57,053 nt of DNA from RFTU01 sp046094505 (GTDB taxonomy: Bacteria; Pseudomonadota; Gammaproteobacteria; Burkholderiales; Burkholderiaceae_C): positions 1-57,053 of the forward strand of contig JBJTHN010000073.1 in the NCBI GenBank assembly GCA_046094505.1, written 5' to 3'. The notes below the pieces were generated by a model. That model worked only from the letters and a program-made list of their open reading frames with translations. It searched no databases and was not told the DNA's origin. The translations under genes were made by a program, and so were the position numbers. Shown here piece by piece: positions 8,558 through 18,017 of the stretch; the first letter of the stretch is position 1; the number at the start of each line of letters is the position of its first letter.

Positions 8558-10927
8558 TCAGAACTTCCACTCCAGGCGCGCGCCCCACACCGCGTACGTG
8601 CGCGCCAAGGTTTGCTGGCGCTGCACGCTGCCGTCTTCCAACTCCGAGGTGTTGCGCGTGAAGTAGTCCAATGGGTCGGCGTTGGAAACCGAAAACCGCA
8701 GGCCCGTCAGCGGCGACAAGCGCCACAGCGCGTAGGCGTCGATCACACGCTTGCGGCCCTGCTCATAGTACTGCCCGTCAATCTGCCGCACCACAAAAGC
8801 CGGTGTGAGGTTCAGGTTGCCGCCCCAGGTCCACGGCACCGAACGCGAAGCCCAGTCCAGGCCGAGGTTGGCGGTCCAATTGGGCTGCTGGTCCAGGCGG
8901 TTGTTCGGGCCCGAAACCTGATCGACCCGCGACCAGAAGCGGCTGGCGTTGCTGCGCACGGTAAGTGGCCAGTTGGGCAGGCCCACATCCGGCGCACGAA
9001 ATCGCGCTTCCAACTCGAAACCGGCCGTCTGCGCCGCGCCGATGTTGCGCGGGCTGCTCACCCAGCGCGGCACAGGGCTCCACACCACCGGCTGCAGGGC
9101 ACGCACATTGCGGATGAGGTCGTCGATGTGGCGGGCAAACACATTGGCGCTGAGCACCCCGCCACCTTGCAAGAAGCGCTCGAAGGCCAGGTCCGCCCCG
9201 CGCGCCACCTCGGGCTTGAGAAGGGGATTGCCCGAGCGGTCGGGGCTGGTGGGCTGGTTGGGGCCATCCACCGGGTACAGACCCGACAACACCGGCCGCC
9301 CGATCAACTGGGCCGTGCTGGGTGTGCGGTAACTGCGGGTCAAGGACAGCCGCACCTGGTCGCGCGAGCCCGGTGCCAGGCGCCACACGAAGTGCGCCAA
9401 GGGTGTGGCCACGCTGCTGGTGTTGTCAACCTTGAGCAGCGCCGAGTCGCTGCGGGTGTTGATGCCTTCCCAACGCAAGCCCAGGTTGATGCCCCAAACC
9501 TTGCCGATCTCCCATTCGTCCTGCACGTACAGCGCCAAGCGCCGGGTGGCGGCCTGGACATCGTCGCCGAAATCGGCCAAACGCGACACGCCGTTGTCCA
9601 GCAGGGTGCGCGCATCCAGCCGCCGGTTGAGCTGCACCTCCCAGCCGGCCACCAAGGAGTGGTCCTGGTTGCCCTGGCGCACGATCAATTGCGAGTAGCG
9701 CCCCCCGAGGTTGAGGGATTGGTCTTCGATGCGAGAGTGGTCCTGGCGCAGCCGGACCAAGCCCCCATCCACGCCACGCTGCATCGACTCCGATTCCCGC
9801 TCGCTCAGGTTCAGCGAGACGCCCCCTCGCCACAGAAGCCGCGCACCACTGTCCAGCACCCGCATCCAACTGCCCGCCAGACGGGCTTGCTCGCTGTGGC
9901 TGCTGAACTGGGAATCCGCATGTGCGTATGGAGCCGGCGTCGCGCCCAGGGTCTGCTGGAGATCGGACATGCCGCGGCCTTGCGCGCGGCTGAGGTTCAC
10001 AAAGGGCTGCAGCTCCCAACGGTCGCGCCCCGCTTGCCAGCGCCAACGGCCGCTGACGAAAGCCGCGGCGTTGTCGGACTGGGACCGGTTGTGGATCTGC
10101 TGGGCCAAGACCGGCTGGCCATCGGCGTTCGCGCCGGTGATGGAACTGGTGTTTTCGTCCTGCTGCCGCCGTCCTGACAGGGTGCCCGTGACGGTGTAAT
10201 CCATAGGCCCCTTGCGGTCACCTCGGGTCCAGGTCAGGTTGCCTTGTGGGCGGTCCTCCTCCATCGCGAAGAAGGCCCGAAAGGCGTTTTGGCGCGGCTT
10301 GAACTCCTCGCGCAGCACGATGTTGATCGTGCCGGCAATCGCACGCGCACCGAACTCGGCCACCGGCGCACGCAGGATTTCAATGCGCTCGATTTGGTCG
10401 GGTTCAATGGCATCCACCGAGAAGCCTGGCGGCATGCGCTCGCCGTCCACCAGGATCTGCGTGTAGCCGCCACCGAGGCCGCGCATGCGGGGGTCGCCGC
10501 CACGGCCCGGGCGCCCGCCGACGGTGACCCCAGGCAAGCGCTTGAGGATTTCCCCCACAGTGGCGTCGCCCATGCGCTCAATCTCGTCGCGGCCATAGAT
10601 GATGCGCGACGCGGTGGAGCGGCGCCTGGCCTCGTTGGGGTCTTGGCTGCCTTCAACCTGCACGCGTTGAACCGTGCCCGCAGAACTGGTGGGCGCCGCA
10701 GCGGCCGGGGCGGGCTTTGAAGGCGCCGGCTGGGGCCCTGATGCGGGTTCAACGGCCGGCGCGGGCGCCACCTGGGCCATGGCCAGGCCCGCGGCACACA
10801 GCACCGCCGCGGCGCCTGCCCCGCGCATGCCGAAGGTCAAGGCCTGCGGGGCCTGCAAAGCCCTGCGCAACGCTCGGAGGGCTTGACGCTCAGCGGCTTC
10901 AGGCCTCAGGATGGGTCGCTGTCTCAT
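8558..10927 (-). CDS. TonB-dependent outer-membrane receptor
   Basis: A 789-aa TonB-dependent receptor for energised uptake across the outer membrane. After a signal peptide and a Pro/Ala-rich linker comes the plug domain (YGRDEIERMGDATVGEILKR, then RMRGLGGGYTQILVDGERMP and a region ending GTINIVLRE). A long beta-barrel follows, ending in a terminal phenylalanine (RLEWKF). The start at 10927 gives a long signal peptide; ATG 10828 gives a shorter, cleaner one (hydrophobic core AAAVLCAAGLAMA). Its 5' end is only 22 bases from alkB on the other strand, or 121 bases with the shorter start. The substrate is unknown. Confidence 0.92.
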   Translation of the reverse strand: MRQRPILRPEAAERQALRALRRALQAPQALTFGMRGAGAAAVLCAAGLAMAQVAPAPAVEPASGPQPAPSKPAPAAAAPTSSAGTVQRVQVEGSQDPNEARRRSTASRIIYGRDEIERMGDATVGEILKRLPGVTVGGRPGRGGDPRMRGLGGGYTQILVDGERMPPGFSVDAIEPDQIERIEILRAPVAEFGARAIAGTINIVLREEFKPRQNAFRAFFAMEEDRPQGNLTWTRGDRKGPMDYTVTGTLSGRRQQDENTSSITGANADGQPVLAQQIHNRSQSDNAAAFVSGRWRWQAGRDRWELQPFVNLSRAQGRGMSDLQQTLGATPAPYAHADSQFSSHSEQARLAGSWMRVLDSGARLLWRGGVSLNLSERESESMQRGVDGGLVRLRQDHSRIEDQSLNLGGRYSQLIVRQGNQDHSLVAGWEVQLNRRLDARTLLDNGVSRLADFGDDVQAATRRLALYVQDEWEIGKVWGINLGLRWEGINTRSDSALLKVDNTSSVATPLAHFVWRLAPGSRDQVRLSLTRSYRTPSTAQLIGRPVLSGLYPVDGPNQPTSPDRSGNPLLKPEVARGADLAFERFLQGGGVLSANVFARHIDDLIRNVRALQPVVWSPVPRWVSSPRNIGAAQTAGFELEARFRAPDVGLPNWPLTVRSNASRFWSRVDQVSGPNNRLDQQPNWTANLGLDWASRSVPWTWGGNLNLTPAFVVRQIDGQYYEQGRKRVIDAYALWRLSPLTGLRFSVSNADPLDYFTRNTSELEDGSVQRQQTLARTYAVWGARLEWKF

Positions 10928-10949
10928 CTGGATGCCAAGGATACGCCTG

Positions 10950-11957
10950 ATGACCTGGGGTTTTGCCCTGTTGCCCGCGCTGTTCACACTCACGCCCACC
11001 CTGGGCCTGGCCTGGGGCCAGCCTAGCCTCACCGCCCTCTTGGGCTTTCTGGTGCTGCCCCTGCTGGAATGGGTGTGGGGGCGACGCGCCTCGGTGCGGC
11101 CGCAGTGGGGCCATCTGGCACCGCGTGCGGTCATGGCCCTGGTGTTGCTGCAACCGCTGTGGCTGCTGGCCTGGATGGCCTTGAGTGAACCCCCGATGGC
11201 GCTGTGGAAGGTGGCGATCCTGGGCACGGCCTGTGGCAGTGTGGCCGGTGCCGTGGGCATTGTCTTGGCGCACGAGCTGGGCCACCGACGATCGGCCGTG
11301 GACCGCGCGCTGGCGCGTGCCCTGCTGTGCCTGGTCGGCTGGGGGCACTATCTGATCGAGCACAACCGTGGACACCACCGCCAAGCGGCCCTGTGGCACG
11401 ACCCCGCCACGGCGCGCCGCGAAGAGAGCCTGTGGCGCTTCCTGCCCCGCTACTGGGTTGGCGTGTGGCGCGGCGCAGTGGCTTTGGGCCGCGAGCGGCG
11501 CGGCACGCTCAACGAGGCCTGGGCCCTGGCCGCGCTCAGCGCTGCGGTGTGGGGCACCGCTTGGGCCGTGGCCGGCACGGCCGGATTGGTGTTCTGCCTG
11601 GCGCAAGCCGCCGTGGCGCAACTGCTGGTGGCCAGCGTGGACTACATGGAGCACTGGGGCCTGCAGCGCAGCGTGCAGGCCAATGGGCGGCCGCAACGGT
11701 TGACGGCGGCCCATGTTTGGGACTGCCGCAATGCCGTGTCGGACCTGATGCTGTTCAACCTGCCGCGGCACGCGCACCACCACACCGAGCCCTGGCATCA
11801 CGCGGATGCCTTGCGCCACACGGCCGCGTCGCCACAAATGCCCACCGGCTATGCAGGCATGGTGCTGCTGACCCTGGTGCCGCCTCTGTTCAGGCGGGTG
11901 ATGGAGCCGCGGCTCACACAGTACGCCCACCATCCACCGGAAACTCCACACCGGTGA
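10950..11957 (+). CDS. AlkB-type integral-membrane alkane/fatty-acyl hydroxylase
   Basis: A 335-aa membrane non-haem di-iron monooxygenase. The histidine boxes are HELGH (108-112), EHNRGHH (137-143) and LPRHAHHH (271-278), and the AlkB-type DYMEHWGL motif is at 231-238. Several hydrophobic helices surround them, chiefly in the N-terminal 105 residues and at about 195-225. It is shorter than classical AlkB (about 400 aa). I chose ATG 10950 because AAGGA sits eight bases upstream; an ATG at 10911 is also open. No rubredoxin or rubredoxin reductase gene is nearby. The last 44 bases overlap the SDR gene on the opposite strand. Confidence 0.85.
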   Translation: MTWGFALLPALFTLTPTLGLAWGQPSLTALLGFLVLPLLEWVWGRRASVRPQWGHLAPRAVMALVLLQPLWLLAWMALSEPPMALWKVAILGTACGSVAGAVGIVLAHELGHRRSAVDRALARALLCLVGWGHYLIEHNRGHHRQAALWHDPATARREESLWRFLPRYWVGVWRGAVALGRERRGTLNEAWALAALSAAVWGTAWAVAGTAGLVFCLAQAAVAQLLVASVDYMEHWGLQRSVQANGRPQRLTAAHVWDCRNAVSDLMLFNLPRHAHHHTEPWHHADALRHTAASPQMPTGYAGMVLLTLVPPLFRRVMEPRLTQYAHHPPETPHR

Positions 11958-12666
11958 TGAAGGCCGCTTCGTCGCTGGCCAGGAACAGCGCCGCACGGGC
12001 CACGTCTGCGGGCTCGCTCATGCGGCCCATGGGAATCGTGGCAATGAACTTGGCGCGGTTGTCTGGGGTGTCGGGCACACCCATGAACGACTCCAACAAG
12101 GCGGTGTGGCCGATCACCGGGGCAATGCAGTTCACCCGGATCTTCATGGGCGCCAATTCCACCGCCATTGACTTGCTCAGCAGGTTGACCGCCCCCTTGG
12201 AGCCGTTGTACCAGGTCAGGCCCGGCCGAGGCCGGATACCGGCCGTCGAGCCAATGTTCAGGATCACGCCGCCCCCCTGGTCCCGCATGATCGGCACCAC
12301 CGCCTGCGTCATGTGAAAGATGCTCTTGACGTTGATCTCGTACACGCGATCAAACTCGGCTTCGCTCACCTGCAGCAGTGGCTGATTGCGGTGGGTCCAG
12401 CCGGCGTTGTTGACCACGATGTCCAAGCGGCCGAAAGCCTGCAGGGTGTGCTTCACCGCGGCGTCCACATCCGCGCGCCGGGTGACATCGCAGCGCATCG
12501 GGCTGGCGGCAGCCCCTATGGCGGCCGCCACCTGGCCCGCGCCCCCTTCGTTGATGTCGGCGATCACCACGCGGGCACCTTCGGCTGCGTACAAGCGCGC
12601 CATCTCGGCGCCAAAGCCACTGGCCGCACCGGTGATCAGTGCGGTCTTGCCGGCAAGTCGGTTCAT
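11914..12666 (-). CDS. SDR-family NAD(P)-dependent oxidoreductase
   Basis: A 250-aa classical short-chain dehydrogenase/reductase. It has the cofactor motif TGAASGFG (residues 12-19), an NNAG motif near 87-90, the catalytic Ser in IGSTAG and YNGSK near 153-157 with the catalytic Tyr and Lys. AGGAGA lies seven bases upstream of ATG 12666 and supports this start. The stop lies inside the convergent alkB gene. It follows the CaiB-type CoA-transferase on the same strand with a 45-base gap, so the two are probably co-transcribed. The substrate cannot be predicted. Confidence 0.92.
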   Translation of the reverse strand: MNRLAGKTALITGAASGFGAEMARLYAAEGARVVIADINEGGAGQVAAAIGAAASPMRCDVTRRADVDAAVKHTLQAFGRLDIVVNNAGWTHRNQPLLQVSEAEFDRVYEINVKSIFHMTQAVVPIMRDQGGGVILNIGSTAGIRPRPGLTWYNGSKGAVNLLSKSMAVELAPMKIRVNCIAPVIGHTALLESFMGVPDTPDNRAKFIATIPMGRMSEPADVARAALFLASDEAAFITGVEFPVDGGRTV

Positions 12667-12711
12667 ATGGGGGTCTCCTGGGCGCGCGGCGGCGCCGCTT
12701 CAAGCATGGGT

Positions 12712-13875
12712 TCAGTTGCCGGCTGCAGCCACCGTGGCGGCAGAAAACTCCTTGCGCAGCGCGGCGCCGTGCTCATCCAGGCGCGGCACAGGGCGGTATT
12801 GCGGGGCATCCCACTCGGTGACCCAGGGCAAGGCCGGCACCTCCAGCGCGCGTGTTCCCACCGCCATGCGGCGGGTGCGCAACTGGGGGTGCTCGATGAG
12901 GTCGTGCACGCTGTTGACGCTGCCATACGCGGTTTGCGCCGCCGTCAACCGGTCAATCACCGCAGCACTGGAAAGGCCGCCAAAGACCTCGGACACCCGA
13001 CCATCGACCCAGGCGCGGTTGCGCATGCGGGCGTTGTTGTCGCAACTGCGGGGGTCCTGGATCATCGATGCATCGCGCAAGACCTCCCGGCAGAAGTCGG
13101 CCCACTCACGCTCGTTCTGGATGGAGATCAGGATGTCGCGCCCGTCGGCACAGGTGAAAGCGCCGTAGGGCGCGATGGTGGGGTGCTTCAAGCCCACGCG
13201 CTGCGGCGCCTTGCCGCCGTAGCGGGCCTGCAGGTAGGGCACGCTCATGAGTTCAGCGGCGGAGTCGAACAGCGACACCTTCACCGCCGACCCCTGGCCC
13301 GTCTGGCCGCGCCGGATCAGCGCCTGTTGAATGCCGATGAGCGCGTTGAGCCCCGCGTTGATGTCACAAATCGACACGCCAATGCGGCCCCAGTCGCCCG
13401 GCGCCCCGTTGATGGACACCAGGCCGCTTTCGGCCTGCACCAGCAGGTCGTAGGCCTTCATCTTGGTGAGCTTGCCACTGTCGCCGTAGCCGCTGATGTC
13501 ACAGGTGATGAGGCGCTGGTGGCGTTGGCGCAACTCGTCTGATCCGATGCCCAGCCGCTGCGTGGCCCCCGGCGCCAGGTTCTGGATGAACACGTCGGCC
13601 TGTTCCAGCATGCTGTGCAGCATCGACAGGTCCTGCGGCTGCTTCAGGTCGAGGGCAATCGACTCCTTGCCGCGGTTGATCCACACGAAGTAAGACGACT
13701 CCCCATGGGCGGTGGTGTCGTACCCACGGGCAAAGTCTCCCTCGGGCCGCTCCACCTTGATCACGCGGGCGCCGGCATCGGCCAGACGGCTGCTGCAGTA
13801 GGGCGCAGCCACCGCCTGCTCCAAGGCCACCACCAGGATGCCGTCCAATGGACCACGGGGATTGGATTGCCCCAT
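12712..13875 (-). CDS. CaiB/BaiF (class III) CoA-transferase
   Basis: A 387-aa family III CoA-transferase that moves CoA between carboxylic acids. It shows the N-terminal GPLDGILVVALEQAVAAPYC segment, the ADAGARVIKVERPEGD motif, the NRGKESIALDLK segment and a SICDINAG block whose Asp corresponds to the family's catalytic aspartate. GAGGAG lies seven bases before ATG 13875, so this start is preferred over the longer open frame from 13977. It is divergent from the ABC transporter operon at 14140. Formyl-CoA transferases belong to this family, but so do many others; the substrate is open. Confidence 0.92.
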   Translation of the reverse strand: MGQSNPRGPLDGILVVALEQAVAAPYCSSRLADAGARVIKVERPEGDFARGYDTTAHGESSYFVWINRGKESIALDLKQPQDLSMLHSMLEQADVFIQNLAPGATQRLGIGSDELRQRHQRLITCDISGYGDSGKLTKMKAYDLLVQAESGLVSINGAPGDWGRIGVSICDINAGLNALIGIQQALIRRGQTGQGSAVKVSLFDSAAELMSVPYLQARYGGKAPQRVGLKHPTIAPYGAFTCADGRDILISIQNEREWADFCREVLRDASMIQDPRSCDNNARMRNRAWVDGRVSEVFGGLSSAAVIDRLTAAQTAYGSVNSVHDLIEHPQLRTRRMAVGTRALEVPALPWVTEWDAPQYRPVPRLDEHGAALRKEFSAATVAAAGN

Positions 13876-13957
13876 CACGGGCTCCTCCTCTTCAACATGG
13901 TGGTCATTGTGGGAATCGCACCGCGCCGTGTGGAATTGCTTTTGCGCGAAACCTATC

Positions 13958-14107
13958 TTGCGCCATGGGCAAGTCACTTGTTACGATGGCCTTAACGCAG
14001 CATTGCCTCCTTTGAAATAGCCAGGCCTTTCGCTTGTGGTCACAGTTGCGTTCGCACCATCGGTGCAGCAGGTCTGCGCAGAACGGGCCGCACCCTCGGG
14101 TTAACCC
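13958..14107 (+). promoter_or_regulatory. Divergent control region upstream of the HAAT transporter operon
   Basis: The 264-base gap between the CoA-transferase and the binding-protein gene holds a possible sigma-70 promoter, TTGCGC (13958-13963) and TACGAT (13982-13987) with an 18-base spacer. Downstream are an inverted repeat GCACC-ATC-GGTGC (14054-14066) and a perfect palindrome GGGTTAACCC (14098-14107), about 30 bases before the start codon. The palindromes are seen directly; the promoter match is weak and their regulatory use is inference. Confidence 0.35.
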
Positions 14108-14139
14108 ACACACTTGGTTCAAAACCACTGGAGACTGTC

Positions 14140-15348
14140 ATGACACGAACCTCTCGAACCCTCGGCTCCGCTCTGGCCGCCGCAGCGGCGCTTGCAATGG
14201 CCGGCACAGCTGCTGCGCAAGACAAGACGATCAAGATCTACGGCTTCGGCGCCAAGAGCGGGGTCGTGGGCATCTTCGGCCAGCAAAGCGAAGCCGCCAT
14301 GCAGGCCGCAGCGGCCATGATCAACAATGCCGGCGGCGTGACGCTGGGCGACGGCAGCAAAGCCCGTCTGGTCATCGAATACCTGGACGACCGCTGCACC
14401 CCGGAAGAGGGCATCAACGCGCTGCGCCGCATCGCCGCGCAGCAAGACTCCTTCGTGGCCATTGGCCCGAGCTGCTCCAACGTGGCCGAGCCCGTCTTCG
14501 GCATCCTGCAGAAGAAGGCCGGCGATGCGTCTGACTCGGGCATCCAGTTCCCGATCTACACCGACGTGGCGGCCAAGGGCGGTCTGGCGTCCATCTCCGA
14601 GTGGTCGTTCCGAAACGTCCCCAGCGAAACCAATATGTACAAGTCGGTGTTCGAGTGGATCAAGGCGACCCGGCCCGAGCTCAAGACCTTCTTTGGTGGC
14701 GTGGAAAAGGATTTCGCCCACAGCAACTCCACGTTCAACGTGATCAAGACGCACGCCGGGAACAACGGCCTGGAGGTCAAGGGCCAAGCCGAGTGGCTGC
14801 TCAACGACACCAACTTCTCCAACCAGGTGCGTGAAATGAAGCGTGCGGGGGCCGACGTGGTGGCCATCTCGGCCCACCCCTTCACCACCTGCGGCGTGCT
14901 CAAGGAAATGGCCCGTCAAAACGTCAAGCCCAAGATGATCATTGGCCTGACCTCCTCTTCCAGCATGGAAACCCTGCAGGGCTGTGGCGTGCAGGCCGAG
15001 GGCCTGGTCATCCCCACCAGCTTTGCGCCGGTGACCAAGGAAGCGCGTGACGCTGCGGCAGCCGTTCAGGCCATCAACGCCAAGTACAACATGGACCTGC
15101 ACAGCGCAGCGGCCTTTGAAAACGTCTTCGCCCTGAAGGCCATCATCGAACAGCAGAAGATCATGGCGCGGCCCGACACCATCCAGGCCGACCGCCAGAA
15201 GATGCGCCAGGCCCTGGCCACGATGAAGGAAACCCAAGGCCTGTTGGGCAAGGTCGGCCGCACGGCCGATCGTGAGGCCATCAAGCCCTTCCTGTTCGTT
15301 CAGGCCAAGGGTGGCAACTGGACGGTGGCCCACACGCCAGCCCAGTAA
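14140..15348 (+). CDS. Branched-chain amino-acid-type ABC transporter binding protein
   Basis: A 402-aa periplasmic binding protein of the LivJ type. The signal peptide spans residues 1-26 (hydrophobic core ALAAAAALAMAGTAAA, cleavage after AQ). The mature part opens with IKIYGFGAKSG and has the ANSTF-like and ISAHPFTTCG regions of type I periplasmic folds. GGAG lies six bases before ATG 14140. It is the first gene of a nine-gene same-strand run with two permease pairs and one ATPase pair. In Burkholderiales such systems often import aromatic acids, amides or other compounds rather than leucine, so the ligand is open. Confidence 0.92.
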   Translation: MTRTSRTLGSALAAAAALAMAGTAAAQDKTIKIYGFGAKSGVVGIFGQQSEAAMQAAAAMINNAGGVTLGDGSKARLVIEYLDDRCTPEEGINALRRIAAQQDSFVAIGPSCSNVAEPVFGILQKKAGDASDSGIQFPIYTDVAAKGGLASISEWSFRNVPSETNMYKSVFEWIKATRPELKTFFGGVEKDFAHSNSTFNVIKTHAGNNGLEVKGQAEWLLNDTNFSNQVREMKRAGADVVAISAHPFTTCGVLKEMARQNVKPKMIIGLTSSSSMETLQGCGVQAEGLVIPTSFAPVTKEARDAAAAVQAINAKYNMDLHSAAAFENVFALKAIIEQQKIMARPDTIQADRQKMRQALATMKETQGLLGKVGRTADREAIKPFLFVQAKGGNWTVAHTPAQ

Positions 15349-15409
15349 GCAGACCTGATCCGGTGGCCGGGCACCCGCCCGGCTACCGCCCACTTCTAAA
15401 CCTGCGGGC

Positions 15410-16300
15410 GTGGCGATGGACCTCCTCGACCTGCTGGACCTGTCGCAGTCGGTGATCGACGGCGTGCTGTTCGGCACCACCTACTCCCTGATCGGCATCG
15501 GCTTCACGCTCATCTTCGGCGTGATGCACAAGATCAACCTGTCGTACGCAGCGGCCTCCATCGGCGCGGCGTATCTGTCGCTGATCGTCGTCACGGCCGT
15601 GCCCACGCCCTTGGTCTATGCCTCGGCGGCGTTGATGGGGGGTGTCTTGGGGTGGCTCATCTACCTGATCTGCTTTCGCTTCATCCCGCTGAACAATCCG
15701 CTGGCCACACTGATGTCCACCGTGGGCATGCTCTTGGCCATCGAAGAGCTGATCTCACACCTGACCTACGGCATGCCGCAAAACTACCCGGCGCTGTTTG
15801 CCAGCTCCAACTTCGAGATCGGGCAGTTCTTCCTGCGCGGCGACCTCATCTTCGTGTTTGGGCTGGGCTGCGTGGCCATGGTTGTGCTCATGCAGCTGCT
15901 CAAGCGCACCCGGCTGGGCCTGGCCACCCGGGCGGTGGCTCAGCAACCGGTAGCGGCCCAACTGTGCGGCATGAGCGTCAACACCACCAACGCCAGCACC
16001 TTCATCATCGCGGGCCTGCTGGGCGGCACCGCTGGGGCCATGGCGGGGGCGGCCATCGGCGTGCTGTCGCCGCTGATGACCTTGCCGCTGACCGTCAAAG
16101 GCCTGGTCGTCACCGTCATTGGCGGCCTGGGCAGCATCCCGGGCGCCATCGTGGCAGGCCTCATCGTGGGTGGGGCGGAAAACCTCTTCCAATTCCTGCG
16201 CGGGGTCAGCGAACGCGACATCTACGTGATGCTGCTGCTCTTCGTGTTCTTGGTGTTCCGTCCGGGCGGGCTCTTTGCCGCGCCGGGCGGGCGGGATTGA
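15410..16300 (+). CDS. HAAT ABC transporter permease, LivH type (first copy)
   Basis: A 296-aa inner-membrane permease of the LivH family with about eight hydrophobic segments. It contains the family's GIGFTLIFGVMHKINLSYA region near residues 27-45 and the GGLGSIPGAIVAGLIVGGAEN loop near 240-260, the conserved contact with the ATPases. The frame can start at GTG 15410 or ATG 15416; both are near the N-terminus of the first helix. It pairs with the LivM-type permease 21 bases downstream. Confidence 0.92.
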   Translation: MAMDLLDLLDLSQSVIDGVLFGTTYSLIGIGFTLIFGVMHKINLSYAAASIGAAYLSLIVVTAVPTPLVYASAALMGGVLGWLIYLICFRFIPLNNPLATLMSTVGMLLAIEELISHLTYGMPQNYPALFASSNFEIGQFFLRGDLIFVFGLGCVAMVVLMQLLKRTRLGLATRAVAQQPVAAQLCGMSVNTTNASTFIIAGLLGGTAGAMAGAAIGVLSPLMTLPLTVKGLVVTVIGGLGSIPGAIVAGLIVGGAENLFQFLRGVSERDIYVMLLLFVFLVFRPGGLFAAPGGRD

Positions 16301-16321
16301 GCGCCAGGCGGAGGACACACC

Positions 16322-17269
16322 ATGGACTTCTATCTCGGCCTGGCCCAAGTCATCGGCATCCACACCCTGTTAGGGCTTTCGGCCTGGTGCGTCCTGCACA
16401 CCGGGCAGGTCAGCATCGCGCAGGGCGCGTTCTTCGCCATCGGCGCGTATGCAGCAGGCATGCTCACCTCAATGTGGGATGCGCCGCTTGCACTGGCCTT
16501 GGCCGTCGGTTCGCTGCTGGCCGGGCTTGTCGCGGTGGCCGTGGGCTTCCCAGCCCTGCGCGTCAAGGGCCTGATGCTGGTGGTGGCCACCACCGCCTTC
16601 GCGGAAATCGTGCGCCTGTTCTTCTTTAACCTGCACTGGCGGGTGGAAACCCCCTCGGGCCTGGCAGGCCCCGATGGCAGCCTGGGCTTTGGTGGCATCC
16701 GCTACTTTCCCAGCAACGGTTGGACCACCTTTGAAGTCAACATCCTGATATGGGCACTGGTGGCAGCGGTCATGCTGCTGCTGTGGTGGCTGGACCGCTG
16801 CCGCATCGGCACCATCTGGCGCGCTGTGGGTGAAGACGAACTCGCCGCGCAAAGCGCGGGCATCAACTTGACGGCCGCCAAGGTGTCGGCCTTCGGTATC
16901 GGAGGGGCCATTGCCGGCCTGGGTGGGGGCGTGTTCGCGCACTACGCCACCCACATCGAACACAACAACTTCAGCATCCTCTTGGCCACCTTCGCCATTG
17001 CCTACCCCATCCTCGGTGGGCTCAAGAGCCTGGCCGGAACGCTGTTGGCGGTGATCCTCATCCAGGGCGTGATGCTCGAAGGCCTTCGTTTCATCGGGGA
17101 GTGGCGCAGCCTGCTGTTCGGCGTGTTGATCGTCGTGGTGATGTTGGTGCGGCCCGACGGCATGCTCAACCGCGCGCTGGGCGTAGACCGCCTCTTCGGC
17201 GCGGCCGGCCGCAAGCACCCACAGCCCTCTGAAGGCGGCAAGCCCAATGGAGCGGCCAACCATGCTTGA
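16322..17269 (+). CDS. HAAT ABC transporter permease, LivM type (first copy)
   Basis: A 315-aa LivM-family inner-membrane permease. Characteristic stretches include HTGQVSIAQGAFFAIGAYA (near residues 26-44), the FPALRVKGLMLVVATTAFAEI region and the cytoplasmic ILGGLKSLAGTLLAVILI loop that contacts the ATPases. GGAGG lies upstream of ATG 16322. The C-terminal hydrophilic tail overlaps the start of the livG-type gene, which suggests translational coupling. Confidence 0.93.
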   Translation: MDFYLGLAQVIGIHTLLGLSAWCVLHTGQVSIAQGAFFAIGAYAAGMLTSMWDAPLALALAVGSLLAGLVAVAVGFPALRVKGLMLVVATTAFAEIVRLFFFNLHWRVETPSGLAGPDGSLGFGGIRYFPSNGWTTFEVNILIWALVAAVMLLLWWLDRCRIGTIWRAVGEDELAAQSAGINLTAAKVSAFGIGGAIAGLGGGVFAHYATHIEHNNFSILLATFAIAYPILGGLKSLAGTLLAVILIQGVMLEGLRFIGEWRSLLFGVLIVVVMLVRPDGMLNRALGVDRLFGAAGRKHPQPSEGGKPNGAANHA

Positions 17270-18017
17270 ACTACAGAACCTCAGCCGCCACTTCGGTGGG
17301 GTCAAGGCGGTGGATTCGTTGGACCTGTCGGTGCACCCAGGCGAGATCCTGGGCCTGATCGGCCCCAACGGTTCGGGCAAGAGCACCACGGTCAACCTGA
17401 TCACCGGCGTCTACAAGCCCACCACCGGCTCGGTGACGTTCAAGGGCCAGGAGATCTCCCAACTCGACCCGCACCAGCGAACCGAGGTGGGCATCGCGCG
17501 CACCTTCCAGAACATCCGCCTGTTCGGTCACTTGACCGTGTGGCAAAACCTGTGGGCCGCCCGCGTGGTACGCGAACAGGGTTGGGCGGGCTTCAAGCAG
17601 CGTTGGCTCTCGGGCGCCTCAGCCGCACGTGAAGAGGCCGAACAGCTGCTGGTCTTCGGTGACCTGGCCCACAAGCGCGACATGCTGGCCGGCAACCTGG
17701 CCTTCGGTGAACAGCGCCGCTTGGAGCTGATCCGTGCGGCAGCCTCCGGGGCCGAGCTGCTGCTGCTCGATGAGCCGGCCGCGGGCATGAATGCCGAAGA
17801 AATCCACGACCTGGACAACCGCATCCGCAGCCTGCGCGACCAGGGACACACCATCCTGCTCATTGAGCACCACATGGAGTTGGTGATGGAGGTGTGCGAC
17901 CGCGTGGCCGTGCTCAACTTCGGCCGCAAGATTGCAGAAGGCACGCCCGCACAGGTGCAGGCCGATGCGCAGGTGCGCGCAGCCTATCTGGGCACCGAGG
18001 AGCTTGATCATGCTTGA
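17262..18017 (+). CDS. livG: HAAT ABC transporter ATPase, LivG type
   Basis: The cytoplasmic ATPase has Walker A GPNGSGKST, a LivG-type signature LAFGEQRRLEL, Walker B LLLLDEPAAG and the H-loop in LIEHHMELVM. It is 251 aa from ATG 17262, which overlaps the permease stop by eight bases (ATGCTTGA). An in-frame ATG at 17247 would add five residues. The signature LAFGEQ departs slightly from the more common LAYGQQ. It must pair with the LivF-type ATPase and probably serves both permease pairs of the operon. Confidence 0.95.
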   Translation: MLELQNLSRHFGGVKAVDSLDLSVHPGEILGLIGPNGSGKSTTVNLITGVYKPTTGSVTFKGQEISQLDPHQRTEVGIARTFQNIRLFGHLTVWQNLWAARVVREQGWAGFKQRWLSGASAAREEAEQLLVFGDLAHKRDMLAGNLAFGEQRRLELIRAAASGAELLLLDEPAAGMNAEEIHDLDNRIRSLRDQGHTILLIEHHMELVMEVCDRVAVLNFGRKIAEGTPAQVQADAQVRAAYLGTEELDHA

